DNA of 9,085 nucleotides from Pseudomonadota bacterium (GCA_030596145.1 JAUVKS010000060.1:1-9085), one strand, 5' to 3'. Positions 1 to 6,081 are shown, counted from the first letter of the stretch. Translations and numbers: made by a program. Notes: generated from the letters alone by a model not told the origin.

Positions 1-102
1 AAAGTTGCTCACTCCTGCCGCTACATATTCAGCATATCCGAATGTAGCCGTAGTCAGCACAACAAAAACTGTAACCAACATTGTTGAAAGTGTCTTTTTC
101 AT
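1..102 (-). CDS. Exported protein, N-terminal fragment (34 codons in window)
   Basis: Only the first 34 codons lie in the window; the gene continues past base 1. The translation opens with MKKTLSTMLV, a positively charged start followed by a hydrophobic run to about residue 19. Then comes a small-residue stretch ending GYA at 22-24, a good signal peptidase I site before EYVAAG. The product should therefore be exported through Sec to the periplasm or outer membrane. The ATG is supported by a near-perfect Shine-Dalgarno (AAAGGAGGA, 111-119) eight bases upstream. A sigma-54-like promoter lies at 143-158, so expression may depend on an enhancer-binding activator. The mature protein cannot be identified from ten residues. 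The gene lies downstream of glmM on the same strand, but the 275-base gap and its own promoter suggest a separate transcript. Confidence 0.7.
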   Translation of the reverse strand, partial: MKKTLSTMLVTVFVVLTTATFGYAEYVAAGVSNF

Positions 103-110
103 GGTTTGTA

Positions 111-119
111 TCCTCCTTT
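111..119 (-). promoter_or_regulatory. Strong ribosome binding site of the exported-protein gene
   Basis: The minus strand reads AAAGGAGGA here, almost fully complementary to the 16S 3' end. It lies eight bases before the ATG at 100-102. It supports the short reading frame as a real gene even though the window cuts it. Confidence 0.75.
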
Positions 120-142
120 CTGTTTTCCTTGCCCATTATAAA

Positions 143-158
143 TGAAATTATCGTGCCA
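143..158 (-). promoter_or_regulatory. Candidate sigma-54 (-24/-12) promoter
   Basis: The minus strand reads TGGCACG, four bases, then TTTCA. The sigma-54 consensus is TGGCACG-N4-TTGC(A/T), so the -24 element is perfect. The -12 element differs at one base, T for the G of the GC pair. The predicted transcript start falls near base 131, giving a leader of about 30 bases that includes the ribosome site. Position and strand fit the exported-protein gene. The -12 mismatch could make the site weak or accidental. Confidence 0.5.
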
Positions 159-315
159 GTTTTGGGAGTTTCTGCAAAATATGCTATAACCTTTTGATAT
201 TTAAAAGACATCTTCGGGTTAAATCAATTTGTTGATATAGGAATTTATTGTGAAAGAAGGATGCTTTTAAAAGAAATGTTCAATTGGATTGAATGGAATG
301 TTAACTGAAAGTTCG

Positions 316-340
316 AAGGTTAAAGGTGAAGGGTTAAAAA
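316..340. repeat. Heptad-periodic repeat (RAAGGT-type), copy 1
   Basis: The plus strand shows a 7-base rhythm: GAAGGT, TAAAGGT, GAAGGGT, TAAAAAGG. The 13-mer AAAGGTGAAGGGT (322-334) recurs exactly at 8587-8599. The repeat lies in the gap downstream of glmM. It resembles short heptameric tandem repeats known from some bacterial intergenic regions; function unknown. Confidence 0.45.
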
Positions 341-350
341 GGTAGGTTAG

Positions 351-370
351 GTTGAGGGACGAAACCCAAC
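351..370 (-). terminator. Weak hairpin downstream of glmM
   Basis: On the minus strand, eight bases after the glmM stop, GTTGGG can pair with CCC-T-CAAC across a TTTCGT loop (six pairs, one bulged T). A CTTTTT tract follows about 10 bases further on. The stem is short and the T tract is not adjacent, so this is at best a weak intrinsic terminator. Confidence 0.2.
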
Positions 371-377
371 AGAAGAG

Positions 378-1724
378 TTACAAATTTTCCTCTATCACCC
401 CAGCTATATGTCTTGCTATTTTTGAGATTTCCTCTTTTGAAGGGCCTTCGACCATCACACGGCAAAGCAATTGTGTGCCCGAAAATCTGACCAGCACTCT
501 TCCTTTACCGTTCAGTCTTTTTTCGGCTTCGTCGATTGCTTTTTTTACCGCGGTGATTGCACTTAAGTCTCTTCTTTCTTTAATTGTGACGTTGACAAGG
601 ATTTGGGGGAATTTTGTCATTACGCTGCTGAGTTCGGAAAGCTTCTTTCCACTTTTTTTCATGATGGCCAGTACCTGTAAGGCCGAAAGGGTTCCGTCTC
701 CGGTCGTGGAATTGTTGAGAAATATCAGATGTCCCGATTGCTCTCCTCCGAAGTTGTAGCTGTTTTTGAGCATTTCCTCCAGGAGATATCTGTCACCAAC
801 CTGTACCTTGACGACGTTAATTCCTGCTTCCTTCATTGCAATGTCAAGGCCGATGTTACTCATAACAGTAGTTACAAGTGTATTCCAATTTAAACTATTT
901 TCTTCTTTCATGTTCAGGGCGCACATGGCCATGATATGATCCCCGTCGATAACGTTTCCATTTTCATCTGAGAATATAACCCGATCGGCATCTCCGTCCA
1001 GGGCGATTCCAATATCAGCACCATTTTCCTTAACTGCAGCGGAAATGACTTCCGGGTGCATTGCTCCGCAGTTCAGATTGATATTTTTTCCGTCGGGGGT
1101 TATTTCTAAAGGAATAACTTTTGCCCCCAGTTCTTCGAGGACGAATGGGGCAACTCTGTAAGCCGCTCCATTGGCGCAATCGATGACGATTTTCAGTCCG
1201 TTCAGCGAAAGTGTTTTTGGAAAGGAATCTGTCAAATGAGCAATGTATCTTTCTTCGGCACTATTTATTGTGAGGACTTTTCCTACTTCGCCCGCGGTTG
1301 GCAGCATTGAACCCATTTCTTTGGAGAAGATAACCGATTCTGTTTTCTTTTCCATCGAATCGGAAAGTTTGAGACCGTCTCCCGAAAATATCTTCAGGCC
1401 ATTATCCTGAAAGGGATTGTGGGAAGCGGATATCATGATGCCTGCATCGGCTCCCATCTCAGTTGTGAGAAAGGCAACAGCGGGAGTGGGAAGATGTCCC
1501 ACGGTGATGACGTCTACGCCCATTGAGCATATCCCGGAGACCAAGGCGCTTTCAATCATGTGGCCGGAAAGACGGGTATCCCTGCCCACCAATATCCTGT
1601 GCCGTTTTTCCCTGTTTTTGAAGATATATGCCGCAGCCCTCCCTATCTGTACCATCATGTCTGCTGTAATAGGGTAGACATTGGCAACCCCTCTTATTCC
1701 GTCTGTTCCAAACAGTTTTCTCAC
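378..1724 (-). CDS. glmM: Phosphoglucosamine mutase GlmM
   Basis: GlmM converts glucosamine-6-phosphate to glucosamine-1-phosphate in the cytoplasm, the step before UDP-GlcNAc synthesis for peptidoglycan and lipopolysaccharide. The 448-residue length is typical. It opens with KLFGTDGIRG and has the active-site loop ISASHNP with the phosphorylated serine at 101. The metal loop DGDADR is at 243-248, the sugar-binding GGEQSGH at 326-332 and the C-terminal phosphate loop near 413-418. That last loop reads RFSGTQ, where many family members have RPSGTE. The start is GTG, with AAAGGA ten bases upstream (1735-1740). The clc gene ends 23 bases before the start on the same strand, so the two are probably cotranscribed. 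The usual partners of glmM (folP, ftsH, or cdaA-ybbR) are not adjacent here. Confidence 0.97.
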   Translation of the reverse strand: MRKLFGTDGIRGVANVYPITADMMVQIGRAAAYIFKNREKRHRILVGRDTRLSGHMIESALVSGICSMGVDVITVGHLPTPAVAFLTTEMGADAGIMISASHNPFQDNGLKIFSGDGLKLSDSMEKKTESVIFSKEMGSMLPTAGEVGKVLTINSAEERYIAHLTDSFPKTLSLNGLKIVIDCANGAAYRVAPFVLEELGAKVIPLEITPDGKNINLNCGAMHPEVISAAVKENGADIGIALDGDADRVIFSDENGNVIDGDHIMAMCALNMKEENSLNWNTLVTTVMSNIGLDIAMKEAGINVVKVQVGDRYLLEEMLKNSYNFGGEQSGHLIFLNNSTTGDGTLSALQVLAIMKKSGKKLSELSSVMTKFPQILVNVTIKERRDLSAITAVKKAIDEAEKRLNGKGRVLVRFSGTQLLCRVMVEGPSKEEISKIARHIAGVIEENL

Positions 1725-1747
1725 CGGCTTAAGTTCCTTTTTAAAAT

Positions 1748-3589
1748 TTATAAGTTTATGATGTCCTTGTGGGGCCAGGCTTCAACTGCCTTCGACATTG
1801 CATTATTGTAAGCATTAATTAGGTTCCTTCTACTGACCATTCCTATGACTTTTTTGGGGTTTTCAGGGTCTACAATCGGAAGCTCCTCTAAATTTTTGAA
1901 AGTGAATTTTCTGAGTGCGTTGTTCAGATCTTCGTCTGGGGTTACGGTTATGATATCTACTATGGCTATATCCTTTGCGATGACAAGGTTTGGCAATATC
2001 TCTTCGGTCAGCAGCCTTCTCACGTCGTGAATATCAAATATTCCTGTCATGAGTCCAGCGGAGTCAACAACCGGGAAATAGGATGATTTGCTTACGGATA
2101 TTAGATGAATTATCTTCCTTAGAGGAGTTGTTTCCTTGACGGAGGTGAACTCATTGGGGATATCAATGGCGTTACTGACCTTCAACCCCTCCAATACATC
2201 AATCATATACTCTCCCCTGTGGGCGGGGGAGTCTACGCGTGTAGGCACCTGTCTTTCGTATATGGTAAATCCTCTGGAAAACAGGAGAGCAACCGCGCAT
2301 ACGAGCATCAAAGGGGTAAGAAGCCCATAATTTCCACTGAGTTCACAAACCATGATCAATGTTGATATGGGAGTATTTGCCGCTCCCGCGAAGAACCCTG
2401 CCATTCCGACGAGCACATATGCAGTCGGTTGTGTTACAAGTCCGGGCATGAGGTGGTGTGCAATTCCGCCAAATGCCCCACCCAGCATAGCCCCTATTAT
2501 CAGGGATGGTGCAAATACACCACCACTTCCCCCGGATGATATGGTAAACGATGTCGCCAGTATCTTGGCAAAGGCTAATATCAGCATTAACCCAATGGCC
2601 ATCTTTCCATAGATGGCAAGTTGCACCCATCCGTAACCGGAGCCCAACACCTGGGGATAGAATAGAGCAAGGCAACCTACAAGAAGGCCTCCTATCGCCG
2701 GCTTTATGTGAGGAGGACCTGGAAGCCTTTTGAAGAACTCTCTCATTCCATAAAAAACTTTAACATATACATGCCCTAATGCGACACACGTTGCAGCAAG
2801 TATGAAATAGATTATAAGTTCGAGGGGATTGTTAAAAGTAAAGTCAGGTGTATGGAATAGAGCACCCCAACCTACTATTGACGAAAACACAGAGTACCCT
2901 ATAATTGATGATATTATCGCAGGGATAATGGCCTCGTATTCCAATTCTGCCTCGCTGTAAAGAACTTCTGCTGCAAAAAGAGCCCCCCCTAAAGGGGCAC
3001 GGAAGATACTTCCTACTCCTCCCCCAATTCCTGCTACCAACATTATCCTTCGTTCTTTATCGGTAAGCCCTAATTTCGACGCAAGGTATGAACCAAAGCC
3101 CGCACCAATCTGTGCTATAGGACCTTCTCTTCCTGCTGAGCCACCGGACCCTATAGTTATTGCTGAGGCAATCGTCTTTATAAACGGGACCCTTTTTCGT
3201 ATTACTCCCTTTTTGTGATGAAATGCCTCTATTGCTGCATCGGTCCCATGCCCCTCGGCCTCCGGTGCCCACTTATAGACTATAAAACCCGCAATAAGAC
3301 CTCCTATGGCAGGGATAAAAGCAAAGTACCATGGAATTCCCGTGTCCAGGGTAAAGAGACTCTGTTGCAGGGAATTGTATAAGGGAGAGACAATCCCCGT
3401 AGTCTCATCGATCATAGGGGGGGCATAACTGCCTGCCTTCGTAAGAAAAAAGTAACTCCCTATCTTCAGCAGATGATAGAAAACTACAGCTCCGAGGCCA
3501 GAGATAACACCAACTATTGAACTGAGGAATATAAGTTTGGTGATGGCCTTTATGCTTGTTGAGGAATTATTGGAATTTGATTTTTCCAT
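1748..3589 (-). CDS. CLC-family chloride channel/antiporter with C-terminal CBS pair
   Basis: A 613-residue inner-membrane protein. Residues 15-445 form the CLC core: GHGTDAAI (113-120, the GSGIP-equivalent loop), GREGP with gating glutamate E155, the GGALFAAEVL helix (201-210), GSGGVFAPS (354-362) and a likely central tyrosine Y444. Residues of about 467-527 and 537-597 form two CBS domains, which in CLC relatives bind adenine nucleotides and modulate transport. The position matching the proton glutamate E203 of E. coli ClcA appears to be V209, as in vertebrate chloride channels. The chloride-coordinating serine is replaced by H114. The protein may therefore be an uncoupled channel rather than a Cl-/H+ exchanger (inference). 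The ATG is the only possible start, because a stop codon lies two codons upstream; its ribosome site (GGAAGAAG about 13 bases away) is weak. Confidence 0.95.
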   Translation of the reverse strand: MEKSNSNNSSTSIKAITKLIFLSSIVGVISGLGAVVFYHLLKIGSYFFLTKAGSYAPPMIDETTGIVSPLYNSLQQSLFTLDTGIPWYFAFIPAIGGLIAGFIVYKWAPEAEGHGTDAAIEAFHHKKGVIRKRVPFIKTIASAITIGSGGSAGREGPIAQIGAGFGSYLASKLGLTDKERRIMLVAGIGGGVGSIFRAPLGGALFAAEVLYSEAELEYEAIIPAIISSIIGYSVFSSIVGWGALFHTPDFTFNNPLELIIYFILAATCVALGHVYVKVFYGMREFFKRLPGPPHIKPAIGGLLVGCLALFYPQVLGSGYGWVQLAIYGKMAIGLMLILAFAKILATSFTISSGGSGGVFAPSLIIGAMLGGAFGGIAHHLMPGLVTQPTAYVLVGMAGFFAGAANTPISTLIMVCELSGNYGLLTPLMLVCAVALLFSRGFTIYERQVPTRVDSPAHRGEYMIDVLEGLKVSNAIDIPNEFTSVKETTPLRKIIHLISVSKSSYFPVVDSAGLMTGIFDIHDVRRLLTEEILPNLVIAKDIAIVDIITVTPDEDLNNALRKFTFKNLEELPIVDPENPKKVIGMVSRRNLINAYNNAMSKAVEAWPHKDIINL

Positions 3590-3631
3590 TAGTGTCTATG
3601 CTTCTTCCAAGATTTCACTTGAAGGAAGAGG

Positions 3632-3641
3632 CCCAATTGGG
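3632..3641. repeat. Perfect palindrome CCCAATTGGG, possible operator
   Basis: This 10-base perfect palindrome lies just downstream of the minus-strand TATAAC (3648-3653). It would overlap the clc transcript start if that -10 box is used. Such a position suits a repressor site, but a 10-base palindrome can also be chance. Confidence 0.25.
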
Positions 3642-3675
3642 ACAAATGTTATAGTATCGAAAAAGTTTAAAGTGC

Positions 3676-3737
3676 CTAAAGTTAAAAAATGTGCTTTCAG
3701 CGCAGCCTGTTCCAAATTTGACTGCTATTAACTTTAG
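3676..3737. repeat. Widely spaced 10-base inverted repeat
   Basis: CTAAAGTTAA (3676-3685) is the exact reverse complement of TTAACTTTAG (3728-3737), with 42 bases between. The arms could be paired binding sites or the ends of a very short decayed element. No open frame lies inside. Confidence 0.4.
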
Positions 3738-3773
3738 CTCACTCTTAATCAATAATTACAAAGATTTTGTCAT

Positions 3774-3793
3774 ATCGACAAACTATTGTCGAT
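3774..3793. repeat. Tight 8-base inverted repeat, operator-like
   Basis: ATCGACAA (3774-3781) and TTGTCGAT (3786-3793) form perfect arms around the four-base spacer ACTA. There is no T tract, so it is not a terminator. The size and symmetry suit a dimeric regulator site in the divergent clc/dusB promoter region. Confidence 0.4.
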
Positions 3794-3950
3794 GTTGAAA
3801 CAGTAAGCAGCCTAAGCTACATCGGAAAGCTATATAAATTCGGAATTCGTGTCCACTTCCCTTTCAACTACCGAACCTAATACATTTATGATATATTGTT
3901 GAAAATTTCCAGGAAAAAGTACTTAGCCGATCAAAGCCGATAGTCTTCAA

Positions 3951-4922
3951 ATGAAAATAGGTAAATTATCTCTAAGAAATAACGTGTTGTTGGCGCCGAT
4001 GGCAGGGATTACGGATCTCGTGTTCAGGTTGCTTGTCAGAGAATTTGGGTGTGCTCTTGGTTTTACCGAGATGATCAGCGCAAATGGTCTGGTCAGGGGA
4101 ACGGAAAAAAGCTATCGATATCTCGAAACCACGCCCAATGACAAGCCTCTTGGTGTACAGATATTCGGGTCTGATCCTGATGTACTTTCCGAAGCTGCAA
4201 GAATAGTAACGGATAGAGGTGCCGATCTTGTGGATATTAACATGGGTTGTCCTGTGAAAAAGGTTTTGAAAACCGGTGCGGGAGGTGCCCTGATGAAGGA
4301 ACCAGCAAAGGTTGCAGTCATATTGCAACGCCTCAGAGAGGCTACGCCCCTGCCATTAACAGTGAAAATACGTTCAGGGTGGAATCATGATGAAATAAGT
4401 GCTCTGAATATAGCCCGTATTGCTCAGGATTGTGGTGTAGATGCCGTGATCTTGCATCCTCGTACTGTGAATCAGGGATTTGGGGGCAGGGCAGACTGGA
4501 GCCTTATTGCGAGTGTAAAAAAATGCTTGAATATATCTGTTGTAGGGAGTGGAGACATAAGAAGTCCCGAAGATGCCCGCAGAATGTTGGATGAAACCGG
4601 ATGTGATGGTGTGATGGTAGGAAGAGGGGTTTTGGGGAACCCATGGATTATTAAAAACATAGTATATTATCTCAAGGGTAAAAATGTTTTATTACCACCT
4701 ACCCTGCGAGAAAGAGAAGGTATAATCAAGCAGCATTTAAACATGAGTGTTGATTTTCTCGGTGCAGGGGTTGGAGTAAGAAATTTCCGTAAACATATGT
4801 CATGGTATACGAAAGGTTTAAAAGGAGGTTCCCGGTTTAGAGAGATGGTTGGAAAGGCAGATGAGAAAGAATCTGTGCTGGATGCAGTTCACAGATATTT
4901 TCAGTCCATAAATGAAAAGTAG
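3951..4922 (+). CDS. dusB: tRNA-dihydrouridine synthase, DusB type
   Basis: A flavoenzyme that reduces specific uridines in the tRNA D-loop to dihydrouridine using NADPH. The 323-residue length matches DusB (about 320). Visible in order: the FMN-site APMAGITD (15-22), VQIFGSDP (69-76), INMGCPVKKV with the proton-donor cysteine C100, the flavin-binding lysine in VKIRSGW (K139), HPRTVNQGF (169-177), VGSGDI (198-203) and GVMVGRG (220-226). A helical tRNA-binding C-terminal domain follows from about 250. The ATG is the only start after an in-frame stop at 3924-3926. No Shine-Dalgarno is seen close by, so initiation may be weak or the mRNA nearly leaderless. It stands alone, without the fis gene that follows dusB in enterics. 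Confidence 0.95.
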   Translation: MKIGKLSLRNNVLLAPMAGITDLVFRLLVREFGCALGFTEMISANGLVRGTEKSYRYLETTPNDKPLGVQIFGSDPDVLSEAARIVTDRGADLVDINMGCPVKKVLKTGAGGALMKEPAKVAVILQRLREATPLPLTVKIRSGWNHDEISALNIARIAQDCGVDAVILHPRTVNQGFGGRADWSLIASVKKCLNISVVGSGDIRSPEDARRMLDETGCDGVMVGRGVLGNPWIIKNIVYYLKGKNVLLPPTLREREGIIKQHLNMSVDFLGAGVGVRNFRKHMSWYTKGLKGGSRFREMVGKADEKESVLDAVHRYFQSINEK

Positions 4923-4932
4923 ATGGCGAATC

Positions 4933-5066
4933 ACCTGTTTGACCTGTTTCCTTAGCAATTTGGGTCAATTTTGGGTCACATCTTCATAGGCAATTTCGGA
5001 TCTCCTGCCCCCCCCTGGTGGGTCCGGGCTCACATCTTTGTTCTGACCACTTAACGCTTACGTTAA
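4933..5066. repeat. Patch of short degenerate repeats downstream of dusB
   Basis: The gap holds ACCTGTTT twice nine bases apart (4933-4940, 4942-4949), TTGGGTCA twice eleven bases apart (4960-4967, 4971-4978) and TCACATCTT twice (4976-4984, 5030-5038). It also holds an eight-C run (5008-5015) and the inverted repeat TTAACG-CTTA-CGTTAA (5051-5066). The mix looks like decayed repetitive DNA. No strong intrinsic terminator for dusB is evident. Confidence 0.4.
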
Positions 5067-5076
5067 AAATAAGGCC

Positions 5077-5105
5077 TTGACTTTTATTGGTTGAGTTGAC
5101 ATAAT
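5077..5105 (+). promoter_or_regulatory. Sigma-70-type promoter of the zapB-like/zapA/ssrS cluster
   Basis: TTGACT (5077-5082) and CATAAT (5100-5105) match the -35 and -10 consensus at five of six bases each. They are separated by the ideal 17 bases. Transcription should begin near 5112, leaving a leader of about 67 bases before the preferred start at 5179. This is the best promoter in the window. Confidence 0.65.
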
Positions 5106-5178
5106 TCTCGACATCCAATTTGACCTTCTTGTGTTTGAGAAGGGGAAAGTGGCTGACTTAATGGAGCAAGGTAAGCTT

Positions 5179-5409
5179 TTGGAATTAGTCAAATTTAATG
5201 AACTTGAAGGGAAAATTAAAGTATTAATAGAGGAGTATTCGTTCCTGAAAAACAGGAATCAGGTATTGGAAGAATTATCAGAGGATAAGGATGAGGAGTT
5301 AGAAAGGGTAAATAGTAAGATAAAGAGATTAAATGAAGAATGGGATGCTGTTCGCGCAAAGGTAGATTCACTTCTTGATATGCTTCAGGATATAAGTGTG
5401 CCACAGTAA
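5179..5409 (+). CDS. Small ZapB-like coiled-coil protein
   Basis: A 76-residue, highly charged, almost wholly helical protein (ELVKFNELEGKIKVL onward) with heptad leucine and isoleucine spacing and no membrane segment or enzyme motif. A short coiled coil just ahead of zapA is the usual place for a ZapB-like cell-division factor that bundles FtsZ-associated structures, so that role is inferred from shape and context. Start choice: the frame is open from a GTG at 5131 and an ATG at 5161. Only TTG 5179 has a well-placed ribosome site (AAGG, 5168-5171, seven bases away), and it begins the protein where the coiled coil begins. The other two starts would add 16 or 6 residues. The stop lies 17 bases before the preferred zapA start. 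Confidence 0.7.
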   Translation: MELVKFNELEGKIKVLIEEYSFLKNRNQVLEELSEDKDEELERVNSKIKRLNEEWDAVRAKVDSLLDMLQDISVPQ

Positions 5410-5426
5410 AGTTTAAGGTAATGCTT

Positions 5427-5705
5427 TTGAAAAAGCGATTTAATATCGAAGTTCTGGGGCAAGAGATTTTAGTATTGAGTGACTCAGGGGATGAACACGT
5501 AGCAGAGATAGTTCAATATGTTAATGACAAGGCGGAAGAAGTAAGGAATACTTCCGGAAATATTTCGACATTGAATGTCGCCATCTTGATTGCTTTAAAC
5601 ATTGCTGATGAGTTTTTTAAGTTTAAAAAAAACAAGGAAGATATTCATAGTCAATTGGAAAGCAGGACCGAAAAATTGATTAATTTCATTGAGGAAGGAA
5701 GATAG
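5427..5705 (+). CDS. zapA: Cell division protein ZapA
   Basis: ZapA binds FtsZ in the cytoplasm and stabilises the Z ring, working with ZapB. The protein opens MKKRFNIEVLGQEILVLSD, the family's N-terminal beta segment with the ILGQ-like signature. A helical dimerisation region follows through ALNIADEFFKFKK to the charged end. At 92 residues it is of usual size. The ATG at 5421 is possible, but it lies two bases after the only ribosome site (AAGG, 5415-5418). TTG 5427 lies eight bases after it and gives the more typical MKK start, so I prefer TTG with moderate confidence. The gene sits between the ZapB-like gene and a 6S RNA, the classic zapA-ssrS arrangement. Confidence 0.88.
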   Translation: MKKRFNIEVLGQEILVLSDSGDEHVAEIVQYVNDKAEEVRNTSGNISTLNVAILIALNIADEFFKFKKNKEDIHSQLESRTEKLINFIEEGR

Positions 5706-5716
5706 TAAGTAAGAGA

Positions 5717-5925
5717 CTATAGAATCCCCTGCGATGCGCGTGATTAGCATAAAGTTTTTGAACCAACACCTTGTGAATAGGGAGCCTTTCCTTGTTAGCG
5801 GTGTGCATGGCTGCCAGTATCTCGTGATAGCGGGAGGCAGAAAGCCTAAAGCAACAACAGGGCACCCACTTTTTAAAGCGGTTCAAAAAGGTAGTTGTTA
5901 ACACGGTATAGGCGGGGGATCTTTC
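5717..5925 (+). ncRNA. ssrS: 6S RNA
   Basis: 6S RNA mimics an open promoter and sequesters the housekeeping RNA polymerase holoenzyme in slow growth. The region follows zapA, its conserved partner in proteobacteria. It folds as one long rod. AUCCCCUGC (5724-5732) pairs with GCGGGGGAU (5912-5920, one G-U pair) as the closing stem. UUUUUGAACC (5755-5764) pairs perfectly with GGUUCAAAAA (5880-5889) below the central bubble. CUGCC/GGCAG with AUC-UCGU-GAU closes an apical hairpin near 5811-5840. Length is about 205 bases, in the 6S range. The exact ends are estimated from the closing stem. It may be processed from the zapA transcript, since no separate strong promoter was seen. The call rests on fold and context, without a covariance search. 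Confidence 0.82.
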
Positions 5926-5952
5926 AGTTTCGTTTGGAAATTTGTTTTTACC

Positions 5953-5984
5953 TTGACTTTGTAGTGGTATAAAAGAATTATAAC
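5953..5984 (+). promoter_or_regulatory. Candidate promoter upstream of rny
   Basis: TTGACT (5953-5958) is followed by TATAAC (5979-5984) with a long 20-base spacer; a second AT box, TATAAA (5968-5973), lies between. CCTTGACTTT here also occurs at the zapB-like promoter (5075-5084). If used, it gives rny a leader of more than 200 bases. The spacing is suboptimal, hence low confidence. Confidence 0.35.
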
Positions 5985-6014
5985 TCCCCCCGAATAGGTT
6001 CTGAGAGCTGGTTT

Positions 6015-6053
6015 ACCCTTCTACATTACTCTTCATTATTCTTACCCTTTAAC
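6015..6053. repeat. Possible heptad/octad-like purine repeat, copy 2 (minus-strand sense)
   Basis: Read on the minus strand this gives TTAAAGGGTAAG, TGAAGAGTAATG and AGAAGGGT. These are the same AAGGGT and AAGAGT words as at 316-340 and 8586-8612, though with less regular spacing. It lies between ssrS and rny. I treat it as a degenerate relative, not a proven copy. Confidence 0.3.
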
Positions 6054-6081
6054 AGTATTATCAATTACTTTAGGCTGAGGG

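Larger units (their letters stand above)
3590..3950. other. Non-coding divergent gap between clc and dusB
   Basis: These 361 bases separate divergently transcribed genes, so both promoters should lie here. No convincing reading frame or RNA gene is visible. The stretch holds a 10-base palindrome (3632-3641), a widely spaced 10-base inverted repeat (3676-3737) and a tight 8-base inverted repeat (3774-3793). On the minus strand TATAAC (3648-3653) could be the clc -10 element, but no good -35 accompanies it. No clear sigma-70 pair stands out for dusB. A phrase at about 3840-3856 (AATTCGGAATTCGTGTCC) looks like repeat debris, which I could not confirm. Confidence 0.5.

Noticed and set aside
352..759. 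Plus-strand frame of 135 codons opposite the glmM end
   Set aside because: It lies antisense to a clear GlmM coding region, has no ribosome site and matches no motif; a shadow frame.
2343..2675. Minus-strand frame of 110 codons inside clc
   Set aside because: Out of frame within the CLC membrane core, where the CLC motifs are intact; cysteine- and tryptophan-rich translation typical of a shadow.
3590..3950. Possible small gene, tRNA or pseudogene in the clc/dusB gap
   Set aside because: The only plus-strand frame there largely overlaps the clc start region and lacks any motif; no cloverleaf or protein remnant was seen.
3972..4328. Minus-strand frame of 118 codons opposite dusB
   Set aside because: The opposite strand carries unbroken DusB motifs, and this frame has no ribosome site or recognisable domain.
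5686..5904. Minus-strand frame of 72 codons over the 6S RNA region
   Set aside because: Overlaps a region that folds as 6S RNA and follows zapA; the translation has no recognisable features and no ribosome site.
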